Assembly (NCBI GenBank): GCA_902651635.1
Contig: CACRSC010000472.1
Span: 628,787 to 692,786 of the forward strand
Length of the DNA: 64,000 nt
Direction: 5' to 3'
From: Mastigamoeba balamuthi
Lineage: Eukaryota > Evosea > Mastigamoebida > Mastigamoebidae
The number at the start of each line of letters is the position of its first letter. Position 1 is the stretch's first letter. The notes below the pieces were generated by a model. That model made no database searches. It had not been told where the DNA came from and was given only the letters and a program-made list of their open reading frames with translations. Below are positions 21,925-32,187 of the stretch, one piece after another. The position numbers were made by a program, and so were the translations under genes.

Positions 21925-22362
21925 TCATCCGCCCTGGTCGCAGCCGGCGCCCTCGGGCTCGGCCTCGGCCTCGGCCGCCCGCTCCTGCTCGTCGCCGCTG
22001 CCCTCGTCGTGGGCGCCGCGGCTGCGGGCGTCGGCGACGACGCGGGGCGCGGGGCCGAAGAGCGAGGGGAGCAGGAGCTCCAGGAGGCGGTGGATGAGGG
22101 GCCACAGCCAGAAGGCGACGACCACGTAGCACGCTGCTCAGACCTGCGCGGGCGCGGGAGCCGTCAGACGGGCGGCGGGGGCCGGGGGGGGCGGGCACAC
22201 CATCCGAACTACTGCAACTCTGCTTTTAGCTTTCTACTGGTGCACAATATCACAATATCTCTCCACCCAAAGATATCTTCGGTGACCAAGGTCGAAGTGC
22301 TGGCTCGCCAATGGCAGCCTGAGGAGCATCCAAGTGCCCGCAATGAGCTTCAAGGTGTTCAT
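21925..22362 (-). CDS. Small putative membrane protein with acidic tail
   Basis: Two exons, 22362-22287 and 22133-21925, give 94 aa. Exon 1 starts with MNTLKLIAGTWMLLRLPLAS, a hydrophobic amphipathic segment. Exon 2 continues CYVVVAFWLWPLIHRLLELL, a second hydrophobic segment, then an Asp/Glu-rich tail. The splice joins phase 1 to a 2-nt acceptor overhang and keeps frame, which is the main support; the second exon has no ATG of its own. The 153-nt intron contains AGATATCT and AATATCT strings. I do not recognise the family. A one- or two-pass membrane protein with a cytosolic acidic tail is the most that can be said. It lies between PIKfyve and CLASP on the same strand, with no evidence of a functional link. 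Confidence 0.5.
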
Positions 22363-22558
22363 TGTATCCCCCTTTGTGATATCTGAAATGTAGGGAGAAA
22401 GAGATGACTGGGCGGAGAGAATGTGCGTGAAGAGGGAAAACAGCCACCGGTAATCAAGGACTTGGCACATGATTCGTCGCAAGCCGACGACTGCAGTCGG
22501 GGAGAGGGAGTAACAATAAAAGCGAGTTGCAGTGTATTTAAGGGGGAATCCATCTCTC

Positions 22559-25500
22559 CTACGACGCCACCTGCTCCTCCTTGCGAACCTTCCCGACATA
22601 GATCTCCAGCAGCTTCACCTTGGTCGCGTCGAGCGACTGCAGGTGCTGCTGCATATATCCCTCGCCCACCGTGTCGTACACGCGTGCCAGCGCCGTCGTC
22701 GCGTCCTTACGCACCGACATCTGCTCCTCGTCGCCCATCAGCCCCACCAGCAGCGCCACGAGCGACGGTATCTCGCGCGCAGCGCTCTGGCGCTCGGCCC
22801 GCCCCATCGCCCTGATGGCCAGCCCCAGCAGCATCGCCGCCATCGCTCGCCGCTGGTCGTGCTGCGTCCCCAGGCCCCTCGGTGCTCGCAGCTGCCCCAC
22901 CGCCGTCTCGACCACCGCCCGCACGTCCAGCGCGCCCATCACGCTCTCGCTTGCACTCTGGCGAGCAAAAAGCGTCAGAAGGACCTCGCACCCGCAGCAC
23001 AACCCAGTTCGCTTGAGGGCCAGCAGCAGCCGAGCATTCACAGGGGCAGTAACAGGCTTAGCCAGCCTCTCGAGATCATGTAAACAGGCGAACAGGCAAG
23101 AGAGCCCGTCCCCCGAGTTTTTGGGAGAGTGCGCAGTAGTACCTTGGCAGCGGAGCGGACTTCGGGCTGGTCGTCGGCGGCCTCGCACAGCGCGCGCACG
23201 ACTTGGGGCGTCGCGGCGAAGAGCTGCTCCGAGTACGTCGCCGCTGCGTCGCGCAGTCCCGCGATGGCAGCGTCGCGCGTCCTGGCGCCTGCAGCCGACC
23301 CCGACAGCAGCGTTCGCACGAGCAGGTCTATGTGCCGCTCCGCCTCGGCAGACGTCGCCGTGCGCCGCGACAGCGCCAGCGCCGCCGCCATCACCGCGTC
23401 GTCCCCCCGGGGCGACGTCAGCGTCGGCAGCGGCGCCCGCGGGGACACGGGCAGCGGCGACTTGGGCCGCGGCGACGGCGACCGCGACACATGAGCCCCC
23501 GCGGAGTCGAGGGGCACGGCGAGGCTGAGCGCCGCCTGCTGCTGGCGCGGCAGCGACCTGCAGCACGCGTCAAAGGCGCTGCGGAACGTCGCCTGCAGCA
23601 GCGCGAGCACGTTCAGCGCCGAGTGCCTGCGCGCGGGGCTGCGGTCGTCGAGCATCGGCACGAGCCCCGCGACGGCCGACCGCATGTGCGCGTCAAAGTA
23701 GCGCGGGTGGAGCGCGACGACCGCCGACAGCAGCTCGACCGCGCGGCACGCGGCCACCTCGTCGGCGCCCTCGGACATGGCGAGCAGCGTGCGCACGACG
23801 GCCTCGGGGTCCGACGCGGCAATGACGTCGCGCACGACGGGCGCCGGCGCGCGGGTGGCGAGCGCGGGCAGCAGCCGCTCGACATGCGGCGCGAAGTAGT
23901 GCCGCGCGGCCCTGAAGGCGGCAATGGCGGCATCGAGCGCCGCGCTGGCGACCTTGGTGTGCGGGTCGTCGAGGTGCAGCGCGAGCGAGGCGGCGAGGCG
24001 CTCGGCGGACTCGCCCGTAAGGCCCGAGAGGTCCGGCGACGCGAGCCGCTTGGCCAGCGCCGCGAACGCAGCCGCGCTTTCGCTCCACGCGGGCGCGTTG
24101 GTGGCGTCGACGAGCTGCGCAATGTCGGGTGTGGGCGGGCGCGGCGACGGCGAGCGCCGCGCGTAGGTGCCGAACGTGGCGTCCGACTCGGCCGTCGGCG
24201 AGAGCAGCGTGGGCTCGGCGTCGTAGGGCGGCGCGGAGCTGGCCGTCCGCGGTGCAGCAAACGCTGCATCACGGTAGGGTCCATCCCGGTCTGGTTCGTT
24301 CCTGTCCCCAACATCGCATTCCCGATGTGCAGCATCGCGGGGGGGACTGCAGGTCAGAGATGCCCTCGCGGGGGAGCACGGTGAGAGGCGGGCGCGCAAG
24401 GGATTGACCTGTACAGCTCGTTTGGCGGCCCCAGGGCGAACTTGTATCCCGGCAGCGACCCGTGCTGCGTGAGCATCGGCTGCTGCTGCTGCTGCTGCTG
24501 CGGCGGCGGCTGTTGATGCGCCAGCCTCGTCACGGTGACGACGCGCGACGGCTGCGAGGCCGCGGGCCGCGCGGCGTTGGTCTCGACCTGCGACGACCGC
24601 CGCGAGAGCAGGTCCGAGACGTCCGAGCCCGCGAACTTGGTCGTCATGCCGTTGGCGGGCCCGCGCGCCACGCCGCCCCGCATGCCCGCGGGCACCTTCA
24701 CCGCCGTCAGCGACGCCAGCGAGTCGTCGCTCGCGGCGCTCTTGGACGACGACGACAGCCCTCCCGCGCCCTGCTGCAGCCCCGCTGCCGCGCTCGAGGT
24801 CTTCCTGTGCACGCCCCCGCCCGCCGCGCCCGAGCCCTCGTCCATCAGCTCGGCGGCCCTCCTGCGCTCCTCGACGACCAGGCGGCGCACCGAGGGGTCC
24901 AGCGCCGCCAGCACGCGCTCTCCGCGGTCGGGCCAGAGGCCGTAGAACCCCCAGAACCCCACGCGCGCGACGCTGCGCACGCCCGGGGCGCTGTCGCAGA
25001 TCGACGAGCGCATGGTGGACTCGGCGCTGTCGGCGACGCGGTCGAGGGTGCCCGCGTACTTGGCGACGTTGAGGAAGACGGCGCAGAGCGCGTCGGCGAC
25101 GGCCGTGCGCTGGAACGCGTTCTTCGACTGCGCGAGCGTCTCCAGCAGCCGCGCGACGCCGCGGTGCGTCACGCGGGTGGTGCGCAGCATCGCGCGCAGG
25201 CACGCGCTGCCGTACTCGGCCATGATCCGCGTGCCGTTGCCCACGAGCTTGATGAGGTTGTCCACCCAGTAGTCGGCGATCTGGAAAATGCCCGCAGCGC
25301 TGTCAGAATAACGCGATCCTCCCGCGGGGGGGAGCGGGAGAGGCCCGCACGGGCTCCGCGGAGTCGCGCAGGGCCTCGCAGACGAGCTCGATGGTGCGCG
25401 TGGCGTCGCGGACGACCGAGGAGCGCAGGTCGAGCAGCTGCGCGGCGACGGGCTCGCGGAGGCGCACGAGCTGCGGGACGAACGTCTCGAACGCGGCAGC

Positions 25501-26772
25501 GCCGCCCAGCGCCAGCGACTGCAGCCGGCGCAGCGCCTGCACGCGGCGGTCCCACTCGTTGTCCATCGACGACAGCGCCGCGGCGATCTCCTCAAAGTCC
25601 CTCGCGAGCTGCTTGTCGTTGCTCACCTGCATTGCGTGTGCGCACCAACAAAAGAGAGAATCAGGATATCAGGATATGCCGGGGAGATATCGGAACTGGG
25701 AAGGGGGAGAAGATACGCGAATCGGCTCCGGGGGCCTGTCCGAGGCCTGCGCAGCGGCTGCGGGGGCGGCGGGCTTCTTGGACGTACGCGCCGTGTGCGG
25801 GGGCGACCCGAGGGACCGCCCAGCGCGCGGCGACTGCGGCTGCGACGACGCCATCGACGACACGCCGCTGGGGCCGCCAGCCGCCCTCTGCTGCTGCTGC
25901 TGCTTGCGGGGCTTGGCCACCAGCTGCTCGGCCACGGCGACCTCGTCGGGCGCGTAGGGCTCGTCGGCGGGCCGCACGCCCGCGAGGGCCTCGGAGAGGT
26001 TCGCGAGGACCTGCGGCCGCAGCCCCGCGCCGGCCGCGTCGTCGCGCACGCGCGCGGGGCCCGCGAACCGCGCGATCTCGAGCAGCACGTCAACGCAGGC
26101 GCTCCTGACGCCGGCGGCGGGGTCCTCGAGCAGCCTGACGACCGCGGGCACGTGCGCGAGCACCGCCCTGCTCTCGGCCCCGCGCGACTCGACGTTGGAG
26201 CGCAGGAACTCGAGGGCGGCCTCGCGGGCCCGCGGGGCCCTGTGCGCGAGGGCCGAGCGGGCGACGACGGCGTAGACGGGCGCCGGCGACGCCACGACCG
26301 CGAAGACGCTCAGCGCGCGCTGGGCCTCGGCGCGCACGGGCTCGCGGGCGTCGCCCAGGCGGTCCGCGGCCGCGGCGATGAGCGACTCGGCGACGACGTT
26401 GCCGCCGAGGGCCAGCGCGCCCGGGCACTGCACGACGAGCTCGGCCAGCGCGCGCAGGGCCGACTCGGAGACGCGGAAGTTGTTGTCGCCGCAGTGCGCG
26501 GCCAGCGCCGTCGCCATCGACAGCCCCGCGGCGTCGTCCTCCACCGGCGTCGTCGTGATGCGCTCGTAGAGGTCGGTGATGATCTGGAGCCTCCGCTTGA
26601 CGTCTGTGGGGAGGGGGGGAAGGGGAGGCCAAGAGAAGGGGGCCATTGGGCGCCAAGAAGATTCAGCGATTTAAAATGGTTGACGAATTGGTCGAAACCG
26701 GGAGAAGGGGCTGGGGAGCGCGGCACCTCTCGTGGCGGAGAGCTCCTCTAAGAGAGGGGCGAGGTCGGACAT
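22559..26772 (-). CDS. CLASP-family microtubule plus-end protein (TOG repeats)
   Basis: Six exons: 26772-26727, 26603-25717, 25626-25351, 25280-24409, 24346-23143, 22957-22559, giving 1227 aa. CLASPs bind tubulin and stabilise microtubule plus ends at cortex and kinetochores. The ATG exon MSDLAPLLEELSATR joins in phase to DVKRRLQIITDLYERI, opening a first TOG array (about 15-240). A second TOG (about 312-560) has the CLASP signature EWDRRVQALRRLQSLAL and, across an intron, IADYWVDNLIKLVG. A serine/arginine-rich linker holds a Q run (HQQPPPQQQQQQQP) and S-x-R/P strings of the kind used for EB1 binding (not verified). A C-terminal HEAT/TOG region (about 720-1227) ends DATKVKLLEIYVGKVRK. The junction at 24409/24346 was chosen by phase and is the least certain. 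Intron 2 contains several GATATC strings. Confidence 0.9.
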
Positions 26773-27110
26773 CACGTGCTAGCGGGCCGTTCGCGTTCGC
26801 TCCAGTGCGCGGAGGGGAGCGCGCGTAGGATAAAAATCAAAGGAAAAAGACCCTTGTCCCGAAAATAGACTTGGAGATATTTTGGCCAGAATATCCCTTG
26901 TAACCTTTGTAATTTAGGTCTCGCCCGAGCGAGCCCTGGCAAGAGTACGTGGCCTACGAGAGTGGACCCCGATTGCGAGCGCCAACGAGCGGGAGCGCAA
27001 CCGAGCCTGGCAGGAGCAAGGCCTCGCACTCGGGTCCGGGCCAGGCGCGGCGAGCACGAGGGTCGCCCAGCGCCTGATACTCGGAGAGGTACTCTGTTCT
27101 CCCAGCCTTC
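26773..27110. other. CLASP promoter region
   Basis: These 338 bases between CLASP and the next minus-strand gene contain AATATCT (minus) at 26875-26881, a second ATATTC about 10 bp further upstream, and an A/T-rich stretch between them and the ATG. No gene was recognised. Confidence 0.45.
26875..26881 (-). promoter_or_regulatory. AATATCT element upstream of CLASP
   Basis: The heptamer reads on the minus strand 103 bp upstream of the CLASP ATG at 26772. Confidence 0.45.
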
Positions 27111-27767
27111 TCAGAGAGCAGGGCTGGCTGGCTGTCTGTGGCTGTTGTTCGAGGCCATTGCGCCCTGGATCATGAGCGCCTCCCACTCAGGGTCCACGTA
27201 ATCGCCGTCCTGGGAGTCGAAGAAGGCGTCAGCCTGGGCAGCCAGGGCGTCGATCTTCGCCTGGCCCTCGCGGCGCACGCGGCCGACCAGGTGGCGCAGC
27301 ATGCTGCTCTTGGCGATGGCGCGCAGGGCGCCGTACCTGTTCATGTAGCACCCGGGCGGGAGGCCTTCGATGAGCTCCGCGATCTCGCTGTCGTCGACGT
27401 CGAGGTCCTTGAGCCACTGCGGCTGGTCGTAGTAGTCGTTGCAGATGCCCTTGGCGACCTCGCTGGCGTCGATCACCGTGCCCTCGGGCCACCTGCCGCG
27501 CGCGCCGAGCGCGGCGCCGTCCTCGCTGCTGCCGACGATGGTGGGACGCGGCGGCATCTCGTCGTCCGAAGGGCAGGCGGACGCGTCGGACTTTGTCGGT
27601 GATGACTGACACGATGGCTGGCGTGCTGAATAGTGACCAGTCGTTGTTTGTGCTTGAGGGGGGAAAAAGAATATACCGCGTTGCAGCGGGCGTCCGCTTC
27701 GGGGGGTGGGCGTGTACTCCTGCACCGCCGCCGCTGCCTCGGCCGCCTCGGGGTTCTTCTTCTCCAT
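27111..27767 (-). CDS. Unknown acidic 201-aa protein
   Basis: Two exons, 27767-27677 and 27625-27111, give 201 aa. The ATG is followed by EKKNPEAAEAAAAVQEYTPTP, an Ala/Glu-rich N-terminus. Exon 2 contains a polar linker and then a conserved-looking helical core: EVAKGICNDYYDQPQWLKDL, DVDDSEIAELIEGLPPGC, and further on ALMIQGAMAS near the end. Strong third-position GC bias, a phase-compatible 51-nt intron (GT-AG) and lack of frame breaks support a real gene. No known domain was recognised, and there is no signal peptide or membrane segment, so a cytosolic or nuclear protein is likely. Confidence 0.65.
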   Translation of the reverse strand: MEKKNPEAAEAAAAVQEYTPTPRSGRPLQRGIFFFPPQAQTTTGHYSARQPSCQSSPTKSDASACPSDDEMPPRPTIVGSSEDGAALGARGRWPEGTVIDASEVAKGICNDYYDQPQWLKDLDVDDSEIAELIEGLPPGCYMNRYGALRAIAKSSMLRHLVGRVRREGQAKIDALAAQADAFFDSQDGDYVDPEWEALMIQGAMASNNSHRQPASPAL

Positions 27768-28191
27768 TATGAGTGTTACTGATAAATCTGCGAGATGACG
27801 GACGTCAGCGGACAATTGATCCTTTCACGAACGAGACATCGCCCAGTTGACCCGGTGGACGCTAGCTGGTGGTCAGGAACGAGTCCGCGCGAGGTGGACA
27901 TCGCGGTCGCCTATAGGGGTCGCGCCCGAGGACGAAGAAGGCAGAGCGACGACGCCAGGATAGCACACGGGAAGTGCAAAGAGCAGCACGACGAGTTGCA
28001 GGCCCATGGGCAGGAATCCCTGTGCGCGCGAGACGGCGACTCATTGATAAAGTGCCCGTAGTCAATTGCTTCAACCCCGGACGGCACTCGCAGTGAGTGC
28101 TCGAGAGCAACGGAGTGGGACACATCAGGAAATGAGACTTCAGACCTCGAGGAGTGATCCGACCGAAGAAGACGCACGAACACCACCAACA
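27768..28191. other. Spacer with no recognised gene
   Basis: About 420 bases lie between two divergent genes. Frames here are short and lack motifs. CAATTG occurs near 27812 and 28063. Confidence 0.4.
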
Positions 28192-28383
28192 ATGTTACAT
28201 CTACTGCACAAGGATACCGCGGGCATCAAGAGTGTGGGCTCTCTGGAGGAGATGATCCAGGTGCTGCGGGACACCTTCGCACCCAGGAGACTGGACGCGT
28301 TCAGCTGGTTGGGTGACTGCGTGCAGGCGGAGGATGCCGTGATGGCGCTGGACGTTGTAAGCAGCCTAGGGGATTCAGGGTGA
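28192..28383 (+). CDS. Small hypothetical protein, possibly a gene fragment
   Basis: A 63-aa frame from an ATG at 28192 reads MLHLLHKDTAGIKSVGSLEE, MIQVLRDTFAPRRLDAFSWL, then GDCVQAEDAVMALDV. Codon third positions are strongly G/C, like the real genes and unlike the flanks. A GTAAGC donor-like site near the end (28356) might be used to join a further exon, but none was recognised. The sequence could be an exon of an otherwise lost gene or a genuine short protein; no family was recognised. Confidence 0.42.
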   Translation: MLHLLHKDTAGIKSVGSLEEMIQVLRDTFAPRRLDAFSWLGDCVQAEDAVMALDVVSSLGDSG

Positions 28384-28400
28384 CATAAGAGGTTTAAATT

Positions 28401-28426
28401 CCCTATTAGCTCAGTGGGTTAAAGCA
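28401..28426 (+). other. tRNA D-arm-like (Pol III box A-like) fragment
   Basis: The string TAGCTCAGTGG followed by TTAAAGC matches the D-arm and box A of a tRNA. No anticodon arm, T arm (GGTTCGA) or matching acceptor stem follows within 100 bases, so it is not a complete tRNA. It may be a tRNA relic or chance. Confidence 0.3.
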
Positions 28427-28495
28427 TTGTTACAGACGTGGCTCTCCTTTGTGACGCCAGTTCTGACGAGAGATTTTGGCGGGGAAATCTGAGGC

Positions 28496-28502
28496 AATAT
28501 CT
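28496..28502 (+). promoter_or_regulatory. AATATCT element upstream of the M16C peptidase
   Basis: The heptamer lies 58 bp upstream of the ATG at 28561, in the same orientation as the gene. Confidence 0.45.
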
Positions 28503-28560
28503 GGGCGGGGGGAGAATCTGGAGCCCCTTGTTTGAAACAAACGCAGCACAGCAATCGTTG

Positions 28561-31500
28561 ATGGAGCACTGGGAGAAGCAGTGGGAGCGCGACGTCCCCG
28601 AGCGCCGCCTGCACGCCACGCTGTTCACGCACCGCGCGACCGGCGCCCGCGTGCTGAGCCTCACGGCGCCGCACGACGACAACCGCGCGTTCACCGTCGC
28701 GTTCCGCACGCCGCCCACCGACGACACGGGCCTCGCACACATCGCCGAGCACAGCGTCCTCTGCGGCTCCAAGCGCTACACCACCCGCGAGCCCTTTGTC
28801 GACCTCCTCAAGGGCTCCCTGCAGGTACTGTACCCGTTTTCTCAACGAATTCAATCCGTTTTGAATAAAATTCGTCAACTCAACGTAATTTTCCATATCC
28901 CCACCCCCCTCCTCTGCGCGTTTCTCGCAGACGTTCCTCAACGCGTTTACGTACTCGGACCGCACGGTCTACCCGGTGGCCAGCCGCAACCCGCGCGACC
29001 TGCACAACCTGGCGGACGTGTACCTGGACGCCTGCCTGGCGCCCCGCGTGGCCGAGCGCCGCGGCGTCTTCATGCAGGAGGGCTGGCACTACGAGTGAGC
29101 CCCTGCCCCACTGGTCTCCTTCCCTCCTTGCCACGTTCTCATCCCGACCCCTCTGCACAGCATCGCGGGGGGCGCGGAGGGGCTGGCGGGGGCGAAGATG
29201 AGCGGGGTGGTGTACAGCGAGATGAAGGGCGTGTACGCGCAGCCCGACTCGGTGCTGGACAAGCGCGTGCGGGAGGCGCTGTTCCCGGGCACGTGCTACC
29301 GCTACGACAGCGGCGGCGTGCCCGAGGCCATCCCGACGCTGACGTACGAGGCGTTCCAGGCGTTCCACGCGCGCTGCTACCACCCGTCCAACAGCTACGC
29401 GGTGCTCTACGGCCCCGACGCGGCCTCTGCCGAGCAGACGCTGGCGCTCATGCACGACCTGCACTACTCGCGCTACGCCCGCCGCGACGACCTCTGGCAG
29501 GCCACCGCCGTGCCCCTGCAGCCGCCCCTGGCCCAGCGCGCCCGCGTCGAGGCCGAGTACTCGATCGGCGCGGACGAGTCGGGCGCCGAGAAGACGTTTG
29601 TCGCGATGGCCTGGGTGCTCTGCTGCTCCGACGACGCAGAGGCCATCATGCAGGCCCAGGGCCTCGCGCACCTGCTCTTCAACAAGGAGGGCGCGCCCGT
29701 CCGCGAGGCCGTGCTCAAGTCGCACCTCGCGCAGGACATCAGCGCGCACGTCACGCACGACCTGCGCCAGCCGTTCCTGACGGTCGTCGCCAAGAACGCC
29801 AGCCACGAGAACGCCCAGAAGATCGTCGAGGCCGTCGAGCGCTGCGTGCGCGACGCGGCGACGGGCGGCTTTGACCGCGAGGAGGTCGACGGCTACCTCA
29901 ACCGCGTGGAGTTTGGGCTGCGCGAGGACGACACGTCCAACGCCGGCGTCACGCGGGCGCTCGAGGCGCTGCGCTCGTGGGCCCACGGCGGCGACCCCCT
30001 CGCGCACCTCGGCTGGGCCGACAACCTCGAGCGCGTGCGCTCCGGTGTCCGCGCTGGGCGCTACTTCGAGGCCGCCGCCGAGCGGCTCCTGCTCAAGAAC
30101 AACCACGCCGTCGTGGTCGTGCTGCGCCCCTCGCCTGGTCCGCGCCCTCGCTCGCGTTGCTCCCCCTCCACCCTCTCCTCCTCCTCTGACGCCCGCGCAG
30201 GCCTGTCGGACCGCCAGACGGCCGAGTACGAGGCGAGCGTCCGCAGGAAGCTGGAGGCGCTGACGCCAGAGGGCGTGGCAGAGGTCATGGCGCACGCCAA
30301 GGAGTACGCCGAGTGGCAGGCGTTCGAGAACACGCCGGCGGACTTCGCGACGGTGCCGAAGCTGTCGCTGAGCGACGTGGGGCGGACGGCGGACGCGTTC
30401 GAGACGCGCGAGACGACGTCGCCCGGGGGCTACCGGGTGCGGACGTACACGGCCGAGACCAACGGGGTGGCCTACGTGCGGGCGCTGTTCGACGCGAGCG
30501 GCGTGGACCCGCAGGAGGCGTCGCTGGTGACGTCGCTGCTGCAGAGGCTCTCGACGAGGAGCCACACGTACGCGCAGATGGCGACGCGCGTGGACCTGCA
30601 CACGGGGGGCACGTGGGAGTCGCTGGACACGTGGGCGCAGCGCTACACCCCCGACTTCAAGGCCTGCGCGCAGGTCGTGGGCAAGTCGCTGGTGCGCTGC
30701 GTGCCCGAGCTGCTGGACATCATGGCCGAGTTCACCGCCGAGACCAGCTTCGCCGACCACGCCCGCCTGCTGGCCCTGCTCCGCGAGGAGAAGGCGCGCC
30801 TCGACGACGACCTGCTGTCGGACTCGCTGCACTTTGCGTCGCTGCGGTCGCGGTCCCGCCTGTCGCCCTCTGCCGCGTTCAACGAGCTGACTTCCGGGCT
30901 TTCGGCTTACCGCCTGATCTGCTCGATGCTGGCGGGGCCGTTTGACGGGCCCGGCATCCAGGCGCGCCTGGAGCGGTGCTGCGCGACGCTGTTCGACAGG
31001 TCGCGCGTGTGGTTCTTCGTCTGCGCAGAGGAGCACGACATCCCCGGCATTGTGTCGCAGCTGGGCCCTCTGTACGCCTCGCGCCTGCCCTCGAGCGACG
31101 CCGCGGCCGCTGTGCCCGCCAGGGCGGCGGCGATCAAGGCGCCGGTCGAGACGGACGAGGCGCTGGTGCTCGAGAGCAACGTGAACTTCATCTCGACGGC
31201 GTGGCGCGTGCCCGAGGGGGCGTACACTGGCGCCACGGACGTGCTGCTGAAGATCGTGGAGCTCGAGTACCTGTGGCCGGCGCTGCGCGTCAAGGGCGGC
31301 GCGTACGGCTCGTGGTCGAACCTGTACCGCGAGGGCGTGGCGACCCTGTCGACGTACCGCGACCCGCGCCTGCGCGACAGCGTCCGCGAGATCGCCCCCG
31401 CGACGATCGCTGCCCTGTTCGAGAGCGGCCAGCTGGCGATGGACCCCCAGGACCTGGAGAAGTTCATCATCAGGTCAGTAGTTGTCATCCGCCTCTGCCG

Positions 31501-31799
31501 CTGGCGCTTCTGACACACGGGGCGTTGCTCTCAGCTCTGTCGGGGAGCGCAACCCGCCTCTGACTGCATCGAGGCGCGGGGACAGGGCTCTCCGGAGATA
31601 CCTGTGGGGCCTGACGACGGCGGACATGCAGCGTGAGCTGGACGAGCTGTTCGGCACGACGCCCGAGGTCCTGCTGCAGGCCGCCCGCAACGTCTTCGGC
31701 AAGCCCGCGAGCAGCGTCTGCGTGTGCGCCGCCACTGGCGAGGCCGCGCTGGCCTCGGCAAAGGACCTGTTCCCCACGGTCACCAAGGCCATGCCCTAA
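28561..31799 (+). CDS. Presequence-protease-like M16C metallopeptidase (PreP)
   Basis: Five exons: 28561-28824, 28931-29094, 29161-30137, 30201-31473, 31535-31799, giving 980 aa, normal for the family. The inverted zinc motif HxxEH is HIAEH at residues 60-64, followed by SVLCGSKRY, FVDLLKGSLQ and, across intron 1, TFLNAFTYSDRTVYPVASRN. VVYSEMKGVYAQPDS in exon 3 is also diagnostic. PreP degrades cleaved targeting peptides in mitochondria and plastids. Here the conserved domain begins almost at residue 1 and no arginine-rich amphipathic presequence is visible, so targeting to a mitochondrion is not evident. The frame is open upstream to 28438 without an ATG, so an unseen upstream exon could carry one. 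The 63-nt intron at 30138-30200 has no in-frame stop. Confidence 0.93.
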
Positions 31800-32187
31800 G
31801 TGGCCATGGCCTCGGCTGCCGCCACGCAAGCAGGTCCCGCAAAGCAGTAAGTACTGCTTCGGACGACATGAGATGGGCAGGCCTGCCTCTGCCTTGGTCG
31901 CAAGCCTCCTCGGAGCGATTTTTGGCAAATGCAAATTCCTCTTTTCTCTGAAGAATGGGTGACAGACATGCATGCACTATTACTTAAGTGTACAGTTTGG
32001 TACCACCCCGCGCGTGTACATGGACCCTTGCTGTTGCCACTGTGTCGCAGTCGGCGGGCCAGGCCTTTGGGTGCAGCACAAGCTAAGAGTAGCAATTTTT
32101 ATTCGCTTGAACATACGGCACAGCGCACTGCAGCTATCGGGTGTTGTTGTTCGTCAGTCAGCCGCACAGCAGTATCGGTGCGGGGGG
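31800..32187. other. Convergent 3' spacer
   Basis: About 390 bases lie between the convergent peptidase and RhoGAP genes. Nothing coding or structured was recognised. Confidence 0.45.

Noticed and set aside
25627-25716. Splitting CLASP into two genes at the GATATC-rich stretch
   Set aside because: The stretch is flanked by good phase-0 splice sites, and the two sides together give the expected TOG1-linker-TOG2 order with the W-x-x-R-V-x-A-L signature right after the junction.
28880-31036. 718-codon frame on the minus strand opposite the M16C peptidase
   Set aside because: It has no motif and the typical R/V/G composition of an antisense shadow; the plus strand carries clear PreP motifs.
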